From positions 620,001 to 684,000 of the forward strand of contig NC_018392.1 of NCBI RefSeq assembly GCF_000208865.1: DNA of 64,000 bases, in the 5' to 3' direction. The translations under genes and the position numbers were made by a program. Positions 51,787-63,342 of this stretch are shown here, piece after piece (the first letter of the stretch is position 1; each line of letters starts with the position of its first letter). The DNA comes from Neospora caninum Liverpool. Taxonomy: Eukaryota; Apicomplexa; Conoidasida; Eucoccidiorida; Sarcocystidae. A model generated the notes under the pieces. The model searched no databases, had not been told where the DNA came from, and saw nothing but the letters and a program-made list of their open reading frames with translations.

Positions 51787-52855
51787 CTTCCGTTGGTATC
51801 AGAGCTAAAACTCCACTCCCCCCCCCAGCACGCACCTACACACCACAAATCCCGAGCCCGTAAGCGTTGTCCGATCCTGCACCTGCAACAGACGCAAACG
51901 TGTGCTTGGATGGTAGCTAGGGGCGTCAATGTTTGCTCACTGTTCCTATTGCTTTCCTCTTACGAAGACGGCTGCCAAGCCACTTTGGAAGGCGCGAGGG
52001 AAGCCGCCAGACAAATCTGCAATGCATAGAAGAACCTCACAGCGATTCACTATTGCCCTTTCCTTTCATAAATGGCATGTTTAGGACCTCCGGGAGAAAC
52101 TGCACATCGAAGCGGCCGTCGAAAAGCTTCTTAGGATGGATCAAGAGAAGGTGAGGATGCACTGCGACAAATCTTTGGCTGCCCCTTTTAGACATCTGAT
52201 TGACAAGAGCGCCTGTCTTGAGCTTTGGGGTTGCCTTTCCTGCTTAATCTGAGTCCAGAAGGCCTCCGCCCACTTCTGTGATGCAGCTGAGATTTGGTTA
52301 AATTTGGTAAATCATTCCGGGATATAAAAGGAATTGCTCTTCAAGGAATTCCAAGAGCTCAGACTCGGAAGATATTCGGGCACTGGGCATATTTAGTGTT
52401 TTCCATGAGCTCACACGTGTGGAATAGGAATTTTTTATCGCAGTTCATCTCCCGCTCTCCAAAACGTCTATTCCCGTAAACACTGCCTGCCCACATTTTC
52501 TTCATTACAAAAGGGATCTTGGGAGTTCACGTGAAGTTTGTCCCTGGATTCAGGCACCATCAGCACAAACCTTTTGACTTCTGGTCACCCGAATGGTGTG
52601 ATCATCGATGACAGTTGCCTTACTTTGTGCCTTTAGTGCGAAGCAGCAATGAACCAACCGGTGACGATGCAAACAAACCAGCCTCCAGACACCTCCCAGA
52701 GAACGCCGAATCCCGGAAAACAGAACAAAGAGAGTACCACAGGCAAATCCAGCAAGAACCGCGGGGAACGAACACAGGAGAAGCCTCGTGGAAGAGTGAA
52801 GACACGGAAGCGTGGGAGAAAGAAGAAACGTGCGGATAGCCGAACGCCCGATTGA
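46971..52855 (+). CDS. Von Willebrand factor A-domain protein, VWA3A/VWA3B-like; 3' half tentative
   Basis: Exon 1 (46971-47070) starts MAKQDKSVATPQRAG at an ATG in strong context. Exon 2 (47261-48747) encodes a long Ser/Thr/Gly-rich, basic, probably disordered region, then a VWA fold from about residue 478: YVIVVDLAMDMAVYLPDVRE. Exon 3 (49506-49692) continues it with KFINSLTKSKHKGGSTDFVE and MKPDVVYLVS, the Gly-Gly-x-Thr segment typical of VWA3 proteins. Exons 4 (49828-49926) and 5 (50466-50776) follow in phase. Likely later exons are 51311-51431, 52085-52150 (DLREKLHIEAAVEKLL) and 52637-52855, whose Lys/Arg-rich end could be the C-terminus. At least one exon between 50776 and 51311 is missing from this model because the phases do not meet. 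The metal-site motif DxSxS reads DLAMD, so metal binding is probably lost. VWA3 proteins are often linked to cilia; the role here is unknown. Confidence 0.68.
51748..51783. repeat. (TA)n microsatellite
   Basis: About 18 TA units in a presumed VWA-gene intron; the only long TA repeat between 33.1 and 63.3 kb. Confidence 0.96.
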
Positions 52856-54486
52856 TTATTCCTGCTGTGGGTTTTGTTTGGAAAGATATCAGTTTCCTGG
52901 AGAAACGGTTGACAGATACTCTGCCTTCTCTTTCCACGCCTCTGAATGGCCACAGTCGACGTCTTCTGAAAGCTTTCACGAAATGTGTGCTGATGTTGGA
53001 GGAAGCATGCGGCGAGTTTTTATCCCTCAGCGTGGCAGCTAGGGAGACATTATCCGGCAAATACTCTGCAGATTCTTTTTTTTTAGCTAACAAAACCGCC
53101 CTTGTCTGTGTTGCGGGGAGCGCTTCACGCTCCTGATCCTGCGAAAAGTGCGTTACTTCTGGATCTACGTCCACGATCCAATCTGGGTATCCGTGTATGG
53201 GAGGGCTCTGAGCAATCTCTCTACCGGCATGACGGCATGTGGCATCTCAGGCTATACTACTGGGGAATTGAAGTTCGGGAACTAAATGTCATTTGGTTTT
53301 CGGTGCAGGCAGTGTCACGCCGGATCTGTCACGTGCCTTCTCCGTCACGGCGTGAGGAGTTCAAAATCGTGCCACACTTGCCTTGCTGTGAGCCTATACT
53401 TTTCCATTTGACCGTCCTTTTCGACGAACAGGGACACCGTCTGCCCGCAGGCGCTCGTTTGTCCACCCAGTGTTGTGCTTTGCCAAGGCTGCCGTCCGAT
53501 CAGAGTTCCAAAGGTGCAGAAGAGAGAACAATACTGTTTTGTCTAACGCACAGTCTTGTCTATCAAGCAGGGGTACCAAAAATCCCGTTTTCTCTGGCGG
53601 TCGAGAGCCGAGCCAACCCGACTTGCCGTTGCTCTCGCCGAACCTATGCTCTGCGAACACCGTGTCTTGGCGAAAAACATAGTCACATGAAACACGATCT
53701 CCATGGTACGCACGAAAAGCCATGCGTCTTTCCTCATCTATGGCACAAAATACCTTTACTGTGTGTTGCCGGTTGTTACACCCGACGTCAGTCTAGCGCC
53801 CCGGCCTGGTGTTCACCACCCATATATGGTTCCGACACCTGTGCACGTTTTCGCCGTTTTCTTCCATGCTCCGCTGAGAGCACCGCTTGCAGTTCGAGGC
53901 AAAATAGTGATACAACAAAACTCACCTTCGGCCTGCAATCAGCGAAGGACGTGAATTGTGCCTTCTGCAACTGCGTCGCTGCGATTGCGCGCCCCGACCG
54001 TTCGGCGGCGTGTCGAGTGCAAGCGGGAGGCCCGCTCCACGCATATAGGACGGATTGGCAATTTCGGAAAATGGGATGATCTGTGTCGCTCCTCTCTGTG
54101 CGGGAAAACCTTTCTAATCTTTGGTACGTACCCTCTTTTCCCTCTCCTTTGTCCAGATGCCGTGTCTTCGAAACAGTGTGTTTACCGTCTCGCGCAGCTA
54201 CACCAGAGAGAGGCAGTCTCCTGTTCTTCGGACACATGCGGTCCCCAGTTGTAGGGTTGCCCGGCTGCCACCGTTCCTTCGAGTGCATGCAACGGAAGAC
54301 CAGACCTTGGTGACAGATGTTGTTAGTTGTTTATTCCAAGGTTGTTTGCTTGGAGTGACGAATGCGTCGTTGTTTTAAAAGCGCTGGTTGTGCCTGACAC
54401 TTGCATCAGGCCGAACTTTTCCACTGTGTAACGTGCCGCAGAAACACTTGGTGTCTCAGTGTGTGTGTGTCGAATTTCACGAAAAA
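52856..54486 (+). other. Coding-like but unassigned sequence between VWA gene and AGXT
   Basis: Plus-strand frames look partly exonic: 52852-53136 (contains RRLLKAFTKCVLMLEEACGE), 53290-53520, and 53568 onward in another frame (LAVALAEPMLCEHRVLAKNI). They may be further 3' exons of the VWA gene, in which case its end lies near 54.1 kb and the stop at 52853-52855 is not used, or part of a separate small gene. Splice sites could not be chained with confidence. Confidence 0.35.
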
Positions 54487-55632
54487 ATGGAAGGCTCCGC
54501 CAAGATCAACGAGGAGCTGCGGCCTGCATTGAAGACCCTGGAAGTTCCGCAGAGGCTTCTACTTGGGCCGGGACCGTCTAATTCTCATCCGGAAGTTCTG
54601 CGTGCCATGGCCTTGCCATCTCTGGGCTACCTGGACCCCGCGTTCATCCAGGTCTTGCAAGACATTCAAGCTTTGCTGCGGTACGTGTGGCAAACAACAA
54701 ACGAGACAACCTTCTGCATTAGCGGAACGGGCTCGGCTGCAATGGAAGCTTGTGTGGCGAATATCGTCGAAAAGAACGACGTGGTCCTCGTTGCGGTTTG
54801 TGGATACTTTGGCAGCCGCTTGGTAGATATGGCTGAGCGATATGGCGCGGACGTCCGAGTGGTGAACAAGCCCTGGGGACAGGCATTTTCTCTGGAGGAA
54901 ATCCGCGAAGCTCTTGAGAAACACAGACCGCGGGTCTTCGGTATGGTTCACGTGGAAACCTCCACGGGCGTCGTTCAACCCATGGAAGGCATCGGGGCCT
55001 TGTGTCGCGAGTACGATTCCCTGTTGCTCCTTGATACCGTCACCAGCCTAGGTGGCGTACCGGTCTACATCGATGCCTGGGGCGTTGACCTCGCCTACAG
55101 CTGTAGCCAGAAAGGACTGAGTGCCTCGCCCGGAGCTTCGCCCATCACTGTCGGCCCTCGCGCCCTGGAAAAAATCCGCGCGCGGCGAGCGAAGGTGCCC
55201 AACTGGTATCTCGACCTTTCGCTCTTGGAGAAGTACTGGGGCCCTCAACGTCAGTATCACCATACGGCGTCGATGGTGTGCTACTACGGTTTGCGCGAGG
55301 CGCTCCGTGTGATTGCGGAAGAGGGCGTCTCTGCGAGCTGGAAACGCCATCAAGAAAACGCGGCGTATCTGCACTCGAAACTCGAAGAGCTTGGCCTCAG
55401 TATGCATGTGGAGAAGCCGTGGAGGGCACCTACCCTCACCACCGTCCGCATTCCAGATGGCATCGACGGAAAAGCCCTGGCTGGGAAACTGCTTGCGGAA
55501 GAACACATCGAAATCGGGAACGGAATCGGCGACCTCGCAGGAAAGGTCTGGCGCATTGGCCTGATGGGTTACAACAGCAATCGTGAGTCAGTGGACAAGC
55601 TGGTCGCCGCTCTTGGCAAGCTTCTTGGCTAG
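54487..55632 (+). CDS. AGXT: Alanine-glyoxylate / serine-pyruvate aminotransferase, intronless
   Basis: Class V PLP-dependent aminotransferase that converts glyoxylate to glycine with alanine or serine as amino donor. A single uninterrupted exon encodes 381 residues (human AGXT is 392). It aligns along its whole length: PQRLLLGPGPSNSHPEVLRA at the start, cofactor-binding GTGSAAMEA (80-88), VETSTGVVQPMEG, the PLP-ring aspartate D183 in LLLDTVTSLGG, and Schiff-base lysine K209 in SCSQKGLSASPG, the same numbers as in the human enzyme. YHHTASMVCYYGLREAL and GKVWRIGLMGYNS close the domain. The start is the first ATG in frame (GAAAAAATGG); the frame upstream is open but has no ATG. The C-terminus (GKLLG) has no peroxisomal SKL signal and the N-terminus no clear presequence, so a cytosolic location is most likely. 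Confidence 0.95.
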   Translation: MEGSAKINEELRPALKTLEVPQRLLLGPGPSNSHPEVLRAMALPSLGYLDPAFIQVLQDIQALLRYVWQTTNETTFCISGTGSAAMEACVANIVEKNDVVLVAVCGYFGSRLVDMAERYGADVRVVNKPWGQAFSLEEIREALEKHRPRVFGMVHVETSTGVVQPMEGIGALCREYDSLLLLDTVTSLGGVPVYIDAWGVDLAYSCSQKGLSASPGASPITVGPRALEKIRARRAKVPNWYLDLSLLEKYWGPQRQYHHTASMVCYYGLREALRVIAEEGVSASWKRHQENAAYLHSKLEELGLSMHVEKPWRAPTLTTVRIPDGIDGKALAGKLLAEEHIEIGNGIGDLAGKVWRIGLMGYNSNRESVDKLVAALGKLLG

Positions 55633-57066
55633 AAAGCTTAGCTCTTGCACAAAAATATTCAAGAGCGTGCAATACTGAGGTGCACATGCCTCACCACGCC
55701 CCGTTGTGGACAAGCTGTCTGATTTGATGAAGCGGATGAGACTCTCTCGGTGCTGGCGTTCGTCGCTGGCTCGCCAGGGATCGTAAGTCAGTGTTCTTGT
55801 GGCCTACAATTCCGGTTCTGTGCAGTGTAGTAGTTCTAAAAACACACCCTGGAGATGTGATGGAAGGTGCGCATGCGCTGTCCATCCCTTCGCTGTCCGG
55901 ATGAGCTTCATAACGCTCGAACAGAGGTCCTTTACCTGAGGGCATGCTTCAAAATGCCCTGTTTTGTTGTGTGATCCAAGATGACATCAAGTGTGAAAGC
56001 TGTTTTATCGATGTGCTGTGCGTTCTGTCGAAAACGGCGTCGCTTCGGCTGCTCGGTGAGGCTTTGAAAATGCCCGGCAGGGTATCTGCCCAATCCGTTA
56101 TGTGTGCTGATTTTTTGCAACGCGAGACATCGAAAAAGTCCGTTTTCGGGGCCGATTTCACAGTATGCCAGGAGATTTCCCTAGTCTGGTGTCAGCGCGA
56201 TTTTTCTCGCAAGTATAGGCAGTCCCTCGATGCACAGGCGGCGTACAACTTGTAGGAAACCCTCACAGTAATTGCACGAGGTGGCAGAACAGGCCGTCTC
56301 TGTGAATCACGGCCGTGTTAGTGAGAACGTGTGTTGCCACACTACTGGATGGGCTCTGGCCTCAAATCGAGAGACGTGTTTCCAGTTGCGAGGAGTCGCC
56401 ACAGTCCCCACTTTGTGTGTCATCGCAAGGGTGCTTCTGCTTTCTCCCCTCTCGCCTAACCCTCCAGACGCTGAAGGTGGCCAAGAGATGCAAGACGTCA
56501 GAAATCGTGGAGCTGCATTACTTTAACCACACGACGCTTTGCAGAGTTGTGTAGCTGCTCGAGATTTTTGGCTCCTCCCTTTTGGGGAACTGTAGCAGGT
56601 GCTGGCATGCAGCAGCCCCGAATTTTGTCGTTTGCTCATGTATCCAGCTGTTCTACAAATTGTCGCTGATTCACTGGGGCTGATCAAAAATCATCGTTCT
56701 CTCGCAACTGGCTTTCCATCCTCCTACGGGGCACCGCAGATCTTCGTGGAGAGCTTGCAACAGACATCTCGTCTGTCAATTCCCAAAACGTATCTGTGGG
56801 GCCTGCACCACTCCCACAGTCCGTATTAGGACGGTAGTTGTAGGGACAACTGTGTCGTGTGCAAAGAACTGTTACCTCGAAGGTCCCTGATCCACGGGAG
56901 CGGAAAAAGCGTGATGAGCCTTCACGCGTGGGCAAAAGGCTACACCGAAAATCCGAAACGGAGGGGTAGAACCCCACGGACTGACAGATGACAGATCTCA
57001 CATCCGGCGAAACTCCCCCTTGTTGATCGTACATCTGCACGCTAGAAATTACAGTCGCGCGGAGGG
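55633..57066. other. Spacer downstream of AGXT
   Basis: About 1.4 kb. A plus-strand frame from ATG 55944 runs 103 codons to 56255 without a recognised motif; other frames are shorter. Probably the AGXT 3' untranslated region and upstream sequence of the next gene. No repeats or RNA genes seen. Confidence 0.45.
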
Positions 57067-60000
57067 ATGCCCGAGACTATCTGTGTCAGACTGTCTGATC
57101 TCGAATTCAGCATGGCATGCAGGAGAGGCGAACCATGGCTTGGAAAGGCAGCACTCTTTTCAGGTGGGGATTCAACCGTGTCTCCTTTCGGCCAGGCTCC
57201 CTCGCAAGTTGTCGATTGCTTTCTGGATGAAAAAAAGGACAACAAATTCAGCCTCATACGGGAAACCGGAGACGCTGCGCTGCCCCTGCCCGAACAGCCT
57301 TCGCTAGCGGATTTGTTTTGCACAGAAAGTCGGGACGTCGATGCTGACTGAGTAAACGGAACGACATGGCCGCCTCGTGGGGCATCCTGGTTGGCCTCTC
57401 TTGATTTGTGTGGCGTGTAGGGGCTGCTGGGTCTCCGTCTTTCAAAGTCCCACTGTCGGAGAAGAAGCATGTTGCTGCGCCTCCCGTCAGCGAAGCGGAG
57501 CAGAGGTGATTCATATAGAGCATAAACTCGAAATCGAAGCAAGGAAGCCATTACCTTCTTCGCCACCCAGAGCTCCGCACACGAAGCAAGCGCCGTCAAA
57601 AATCAGATGTGCGGACATGCCCCAGTACTATTGTCTGAGTTTCGCCCCTTGCCCCAGCATTTGCGTTGGTTATTTTCTCGCTTCACCTTTTCCATGATCA
57701 GCCCCGCTTTGCTGCTTTCCGCTTGGCGAAGGTTGATAGAAAGCTCGACGTCGCAGCCACTCCTGGCATCCGAACTACAACAGTTCGACAGCTGAACTTG
57801 CAAAACTACGTAGTACATAGCTACGGCGCAGCAGGCAGAAGTACGAACCTGAACTTCAGAGTGCGCACAATCAGATTATTGAGACTCCCGGGCTGCCTCA
57901 GCGCACCACTGGGGTGAGAAAAAGCACGCAGAAGTCTGTTGTTAGGTTGCTTGTGCTTCCTTCCAGACCCAAGCGAAGATTTTTCCATCTGTCTGCTCAT
58001 GAGACAGAGGAACCATTTCTTGAAAAAGGATTCGGGCGCAAAGCCACGGGTGAGTTTGAGGTATCTCTGACGTCCCTCTATGGACTGGTGAACTGAAGGA
58101 CGCTATATCACCAACTCAGAACAACGAGTCTCGAACTATTTTCACATTCCAGTTTTCTCGACGCTAACAAAGGTAGTCACCGCATTTCCGTCTACACTAA
58201 CCGGCGGAAACCAACCACGGTCGGATCACACACGCCGCGTTTCGTCATACACGCTGCCGATATGAGGCACGTGAGCCAGGTTGATCTCTAGGAGTTGCAT
58301 CATCGTAAAACCTTGTTCTAAAATGTGGGTAAGCACGGCAGGGAAGGAAGGGGATGTGAAAGAAACTGCGAAAACACGAGCCATCATGCCGAAGGGTGCA
58401 TCTGTATGCTAAATTGTAGCATGACACACCCTCCGGGGATGAAGACGCATACGGTTGTCTCCTGCATCTGATTGGTGCCAGTCGAACATACAGTAGATGC
58501 TTTCTTGTGTTGCAGTGACATGCGAGGCTGTACAACTGCTTGCACTGCTCCCTCGCTTTGTGAAGTGTCCACGTGGCAAAATTCTAAGAGCGCTACGGCT
58601 GGCGATACAACAGAATCATGTCCCTGGATGAGAATCCAGTTGCAGGAATGTTGCTGCTTCTGCGAACAGGGTTATTTTCCCCCAGTTCCCCATTTGGACA
58701 ACTCGTCCGCTCAAGTAGAGAAAAGGAAGAAGCATTCACGGCTAGGCCTCCGTTCTGCCTGCGGAGTGGCGATGGCAACCCCGCATTGTAAGGGTGGCGT
58801 GAGAGACGCAACCCGTCACCACCCCCGCTTCCAGCTGCCAGCATACGCGATTAGAGAACCTCGAAAGGTGTTTTCTTGGGCATTGAAGGCTAAATAAATC
58901 ATTCCCTCTTGTGCTGCTGGCCTCGCAGCCGCTTCATTCGCCCTCAAACAACTGTCCAGGGCGGTCGTCGAACCGGTAGGTGCTGCCCGAGAGAGACGAA
59001 CGAATGAACCCCTCTAAAAAAAACTCGGACGGCCATTCGACGAAGGGGCACCGCCTGTGCACCAGCGGTGTTTCCGATGGTATTGATACGCATCACACAA
59101 GGCTCATCGCAGGCCAGGCTGTAACGAGACAGCCCATGCCTCTTCTTCAGTTATTGTATCTGACATTCTACGACCTAGAGCGCGGTATCACCTCGAATGT
59201 TCACCGTCAACAGTGAGAGTCGTTTGCGGCTGTTCTGGTGTGACGATGCACGGTGCAGTGACAGATGCCATTCTGAAGCAGTCAGGGCCGAGGCTGCGAA
59301 CGTATGAAGAAGCACAACGGGAGAAGGCGTACCAGGTTCGTCTCCACGCCCGCTCACTACCCACGAGTCTTTATGATAAGCTTACGCCTGCCATGATGAT
59401 TCGGCAAGGCTGCAAATCCTGGGAAAGACAGACTCTCGAGGTTTCAATCAGATAAAATGCTCTCGTCCTCGATATTGTTTAATCCTACACCACCCTGCTG
59501 GTGCGGCATATCCAGCCGAAATCTTTGAAAAAGGCACCGAATTATACTTTCGCCTCATCCACACACCAACAGGGTTGCAATAGAGCAAGCAGCCAAAGGC
59601 ATCTCAGTTGGGGGTCAGATCGAAAGTATGATGTCCTTAGCTTGGAACTTTTGCATCGGATCACAAGGAGTCAGGGTTCTTTCGCATGAAGGGTAGCGCT
59701 GTGTTCACAATGCGACTATGGGACGCAGGAAGCACGCCGAGAGGTTAGGGACCTTGACGAGTGGTAAGATCACACCAAAACAACACAAGATGAGTACCCG
59801 AGGATATCGGCAACAGCGGAATTCAACTCCCATGCAGCCTCCAGGACTCGCGGCGGGCGGCATGCGCACCACGTGTGCACACGCAGTTTCTTTACTGGGA
59901 GCGCATACGCTTGCTAAGGAGGGACTGGCTTTCTCAATCGGGGCGAATACAACGACAGCTAATCAGCCTAGTTTTACGGCGCGCTTGACAAACATTACAC

Positions 60001-61612
60001 ATCTCTGTGCATAGGCGCAAGGGCCTTTCTTTAGAACCCGAGGCCGGAGATTCCAGAATACCGAGCGCCAGAGCCACCGGCCGAGGGACAGGCAAGCAAG
60101 CGCTGGGTGTCAGTGGCGGTGTGCCTGTAAAACCGATACAAGGGAATTCTGCAGCCACCGGGCAGCAACCGGCCGTGAAAGAGGAAAAAGCAAAACACCG
60201 GTCTCGACGACAGTTGAAGTGATATGCCAGCAGATCTCCACTCACAAGTGCGGCGCTTCTTGTAGTGTTCGTAGGAAAGGCGTGCTTGTAGAGAGAAGAA
60301 ACTGAAAAAAAACGTGGGGGGAAAGTCGATATTCTCTAACCCAGCAGGACGTCTGGGAAGCTGCCCATTTCGAGCTCAGATAACACGAGCGCGCTACCAC
60401 GTTACTTTTTTGCAGCTCCCTGTATGCGATCGTTGAGTCAACATGTGTAACAGGTGTCTTTATATACAACAGACACGAAAGGGCTCTGTTTTTCTCCAAC
60501 TCGCCATCCGTTACTTCCTGAAGCCTTCCTGTGTCCGGGATGCCAACAGAAGGGAATCAAATCCCCAGTTTGCTTTTTCAAAAGGAGCTGGTGGATGGTG
60601 GCCGCATCTACCGGGTGGTCAAAATTCATCGCGGTGGGTTGCGACGATGCGACCGGAAATAGCGACTGGGATTTCTCTTCTCTCCCGGCCCAGGAGCGTC
60701 CAGATGCATGACGCCTGCGGCAGGCCACGAGAAGTTGGTTCTTTCCTGCCTGTTTACCGCGGGTACATCACAGACACAGCTCGAAATATCAGGGGCGTCT
60801 AGAGTAACGGCAGGAGAACCGTCTCAGACAGAGAGGGGTCCCGTGCATTCGGAGCAGCTGTTGGAGCGATCCAAGTTTTCCACTGCAACTGAAAAGCTAA
60901 CGTGGAAACCGCGCAGTCTAATAATCAGTCAAGGGTTACATCTGGGACCCCAACCGAACGTAGGAAGGGAGGATGCTCTTTTTCGTCCACGAGAAAAGAA
61001 ACGTGGACTAATTTCACTCTCTGCTGACCAAAAGTGTCATCTTGCTACAGTCCCGTGAGTCTCTGGAGGAAAACCACATGGCCTTCTGTGGGACACGAGA
61101 CGCCGACTCGGGACGTCGGATACGTGCAGATGTACTGGCGACGGAGCACGTCGGACAAATCGGGGAACAGTGCACGGGTCCCGCCAAAAAAGTGACTGTG
61201 TTTGGCGTTTACGTCGACAAAAGAGCGTAGGAATCGGGGTCCGATCCACGGGCCCTGTGCCATGTGAAGAGCCTTGACCCCCGAACCTAGACATTAAAAA
61301 TTCCACCACGCACGTTCCTCTCAAGAACCAGAACGCTAGGATGCCAGTGGTGTATCTGATCACACGCATCTTTCTAAAGAGGAACTCACAGCCGCACAGC
61401 TAATAGCGCACGCTGACTGTATGCGCTTGACGACTAAAGACTGGACCGTATACGCAACCCGCAGCGAAGGAAGCCGCCGCACCCTGTCCGACAGCTTAGG
61501 GTCTGTGACTGACAATGTACTGCACGAGGTTCGAAGGCTTAACACCATGTTTATCAAAATCATTTACCAACAAAAAGAAGGTTATCTTCTGAGCCTTTGC
61601 TGCCGAAACTAA
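57067..61612 (+). CDS. Unidentified multi-exon protein gene, exon chain unresolved
   Basis: No family recognised. Evidence for coding is a series of same-strand open blocks with non-random composition and splice-like ends. ATG 57067 opens 96 codons (MPETICVRLSDLEFSMACRR). An exon at 57967-58049 (HLSAHETEEPFLEKGFGRKA) ends at a perfect GTGAGT. A block near 59246-59455 contains LRTYEEAQREKAYQ; 60007-60222 is Gly/Lys/Arg-rich; and a block up to 61054 (RPREKKRGLISLSADQKC) ends at donor GTGAGT. The terminal exon is probably 61340-61612, acceptor CTAG, reading HLSKEELTAAQLIAHADCM through MFIKIIYQQKEGYLLSLCCR to a TAA. It converges with the CDC50 gene about 0.9 kb away. The start, the number of exons and even whether this is one gene are uncertain. 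Confidence 0.45.
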
Positions 61613-62550
61613 CCGCTCTTCACAGACGGTGGCAAAGCTTAGCATCCCGGGAAGGTACGATGGAACTGAATAACGCGAATCACCGGAAACATCGGGCCTA
61701 ACTCGCTTGCATATTCAAAAAACAAGAACGTCAGACAGTTCAGCTGTGCAAAGCAGAGCACACGGATTACGGTACGGTGTTTCGACAGATACGCGAGACG
61801 TTCGTCCGCACGAACCCAAGAGACTCTACATGTCCACCGGAGTAAACAGCTCTCGAAAAGTGGAACGCGAGGGAAACGCTTAGAAACAAAATGGATTCGC
61901 TTTACACCGGAAATTTTGAAACAGGCAACGACGCAGGTGTGAATCGATACATCGACAGATGCTAGGACGATGGTAGAAAAATGTAACGACAGTTGACCCT
62001 TCAGGCTGTTTCAATATGGCAAGGGGCAGCTGCATTGTCGTTTTTGGGAGCCCGTATTCGCATGTCTCACGAACGAAATACCATCTTCGACGGGTTCCGG
62101 ATGAAAAATTGTAGCTTCCGGGAAAATAGAGAAACTGTCCATAAATGAAGAGACGCCAGATTCCGACCCATTTTCAAATCGTCGACCGGAATTCCAAGAA
62201 AATTCACAGCATCGCATGACCTCGGCGAACAGTTTCCCATCTGAATGTCGCGAAGTCTTTCCGACGGGTTTGAACACTCTTTCCACCTTGCGACGCCCAT
62301 GCGGGCATAAGAGCTTGCGTACGAGCCCCCCGTTTTCGTGGAGCACACCTTTTCTGAAACCAGGATTTCGACGTCTTGGCCCACAACTGTTCCCCCCTCT
62401 CTGTAGCCTCACTTCTCTTTCCTTGTCTTTCTCTCCCGTCCCCATCGCGCACCGACACAGAGTCTTTGTGAGGCAAGATGTTTGCGTGCCTCGTACACCC
62501 CGTTCGCTCTCTAGCACTTTCGCGCTCCCGCTGTACCTGCGTTCTCCCCA
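61613..62550. other. Convergent 3' spacer
   Basis: Lies between the stop of the plus-strand unidentified gene and the stop of the minus-strand CDC50 gene, so it should contain both 3' untranslated regions. No reading frame with supporting features and no repeat was seen. Confidence 0.55.
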
Positions 62551-63308
62551 CTACCCCTCCGCATAGAGAGCTTTGCGAAGCCACGAGATGTCTCCCATAC
62601 GTCTCGGGTTCTGCGCTTGGGCATACATTATGACGAGGCAGACGACCAGGCACACAGCGCCGACAACGATGTAAAAGATGCCCAGGAGTGCATTTCGCCC
62701 GCCGAGCCACGAAGCTTGTGAGATGACGACGTACTTCCGCCCTGCATAAAAGGCGATTCAGCGTACAGCACGCAAAGGCTCGCTTCGATCCCCCGGTCAA
62801 CACTCCATTTCTCCATCAAACAGGAGGAACACCATACACACAACGAATCGCCGGACGCAGTGAGCCGCAGTTCCAGCCGCATTCGCATACGCATAGATCA
62901 ATGCACATAGAGACACGCATACATGCACACACAGACACATGTATGAGAAGATTTTTTTCCCTCTGCTTTGCATTCACACACTCTCCGGAAATAGCCCGCG
63001 GTTCTTTTTCACGCCGCTCCTCCCTTCTTTCGATGACAATGCATCTAAAACATGCACTAACGGAAACTTCTGCACTGAAGCACAACTGACGATGCGACCG
63101 CCTGTACTACAGGCAACGCGCTCGCACATCCAGAGGCTCCTTGGGATGTTTCGCACGTGTGACGTACACAATGGTCAAGTAAGCATCTAGTAGGAACACC
63201 AAGTAAGTAACTTCTTCGGATCTTCACTGAATGTATCAGCATCGTTTCTTTGTGAACCCGTGTGTACAGGCGCACACATCCTCTCTATACATATACACAT
63301 TCAGATAG

Positions 63309-63342
<34 letters not shown>

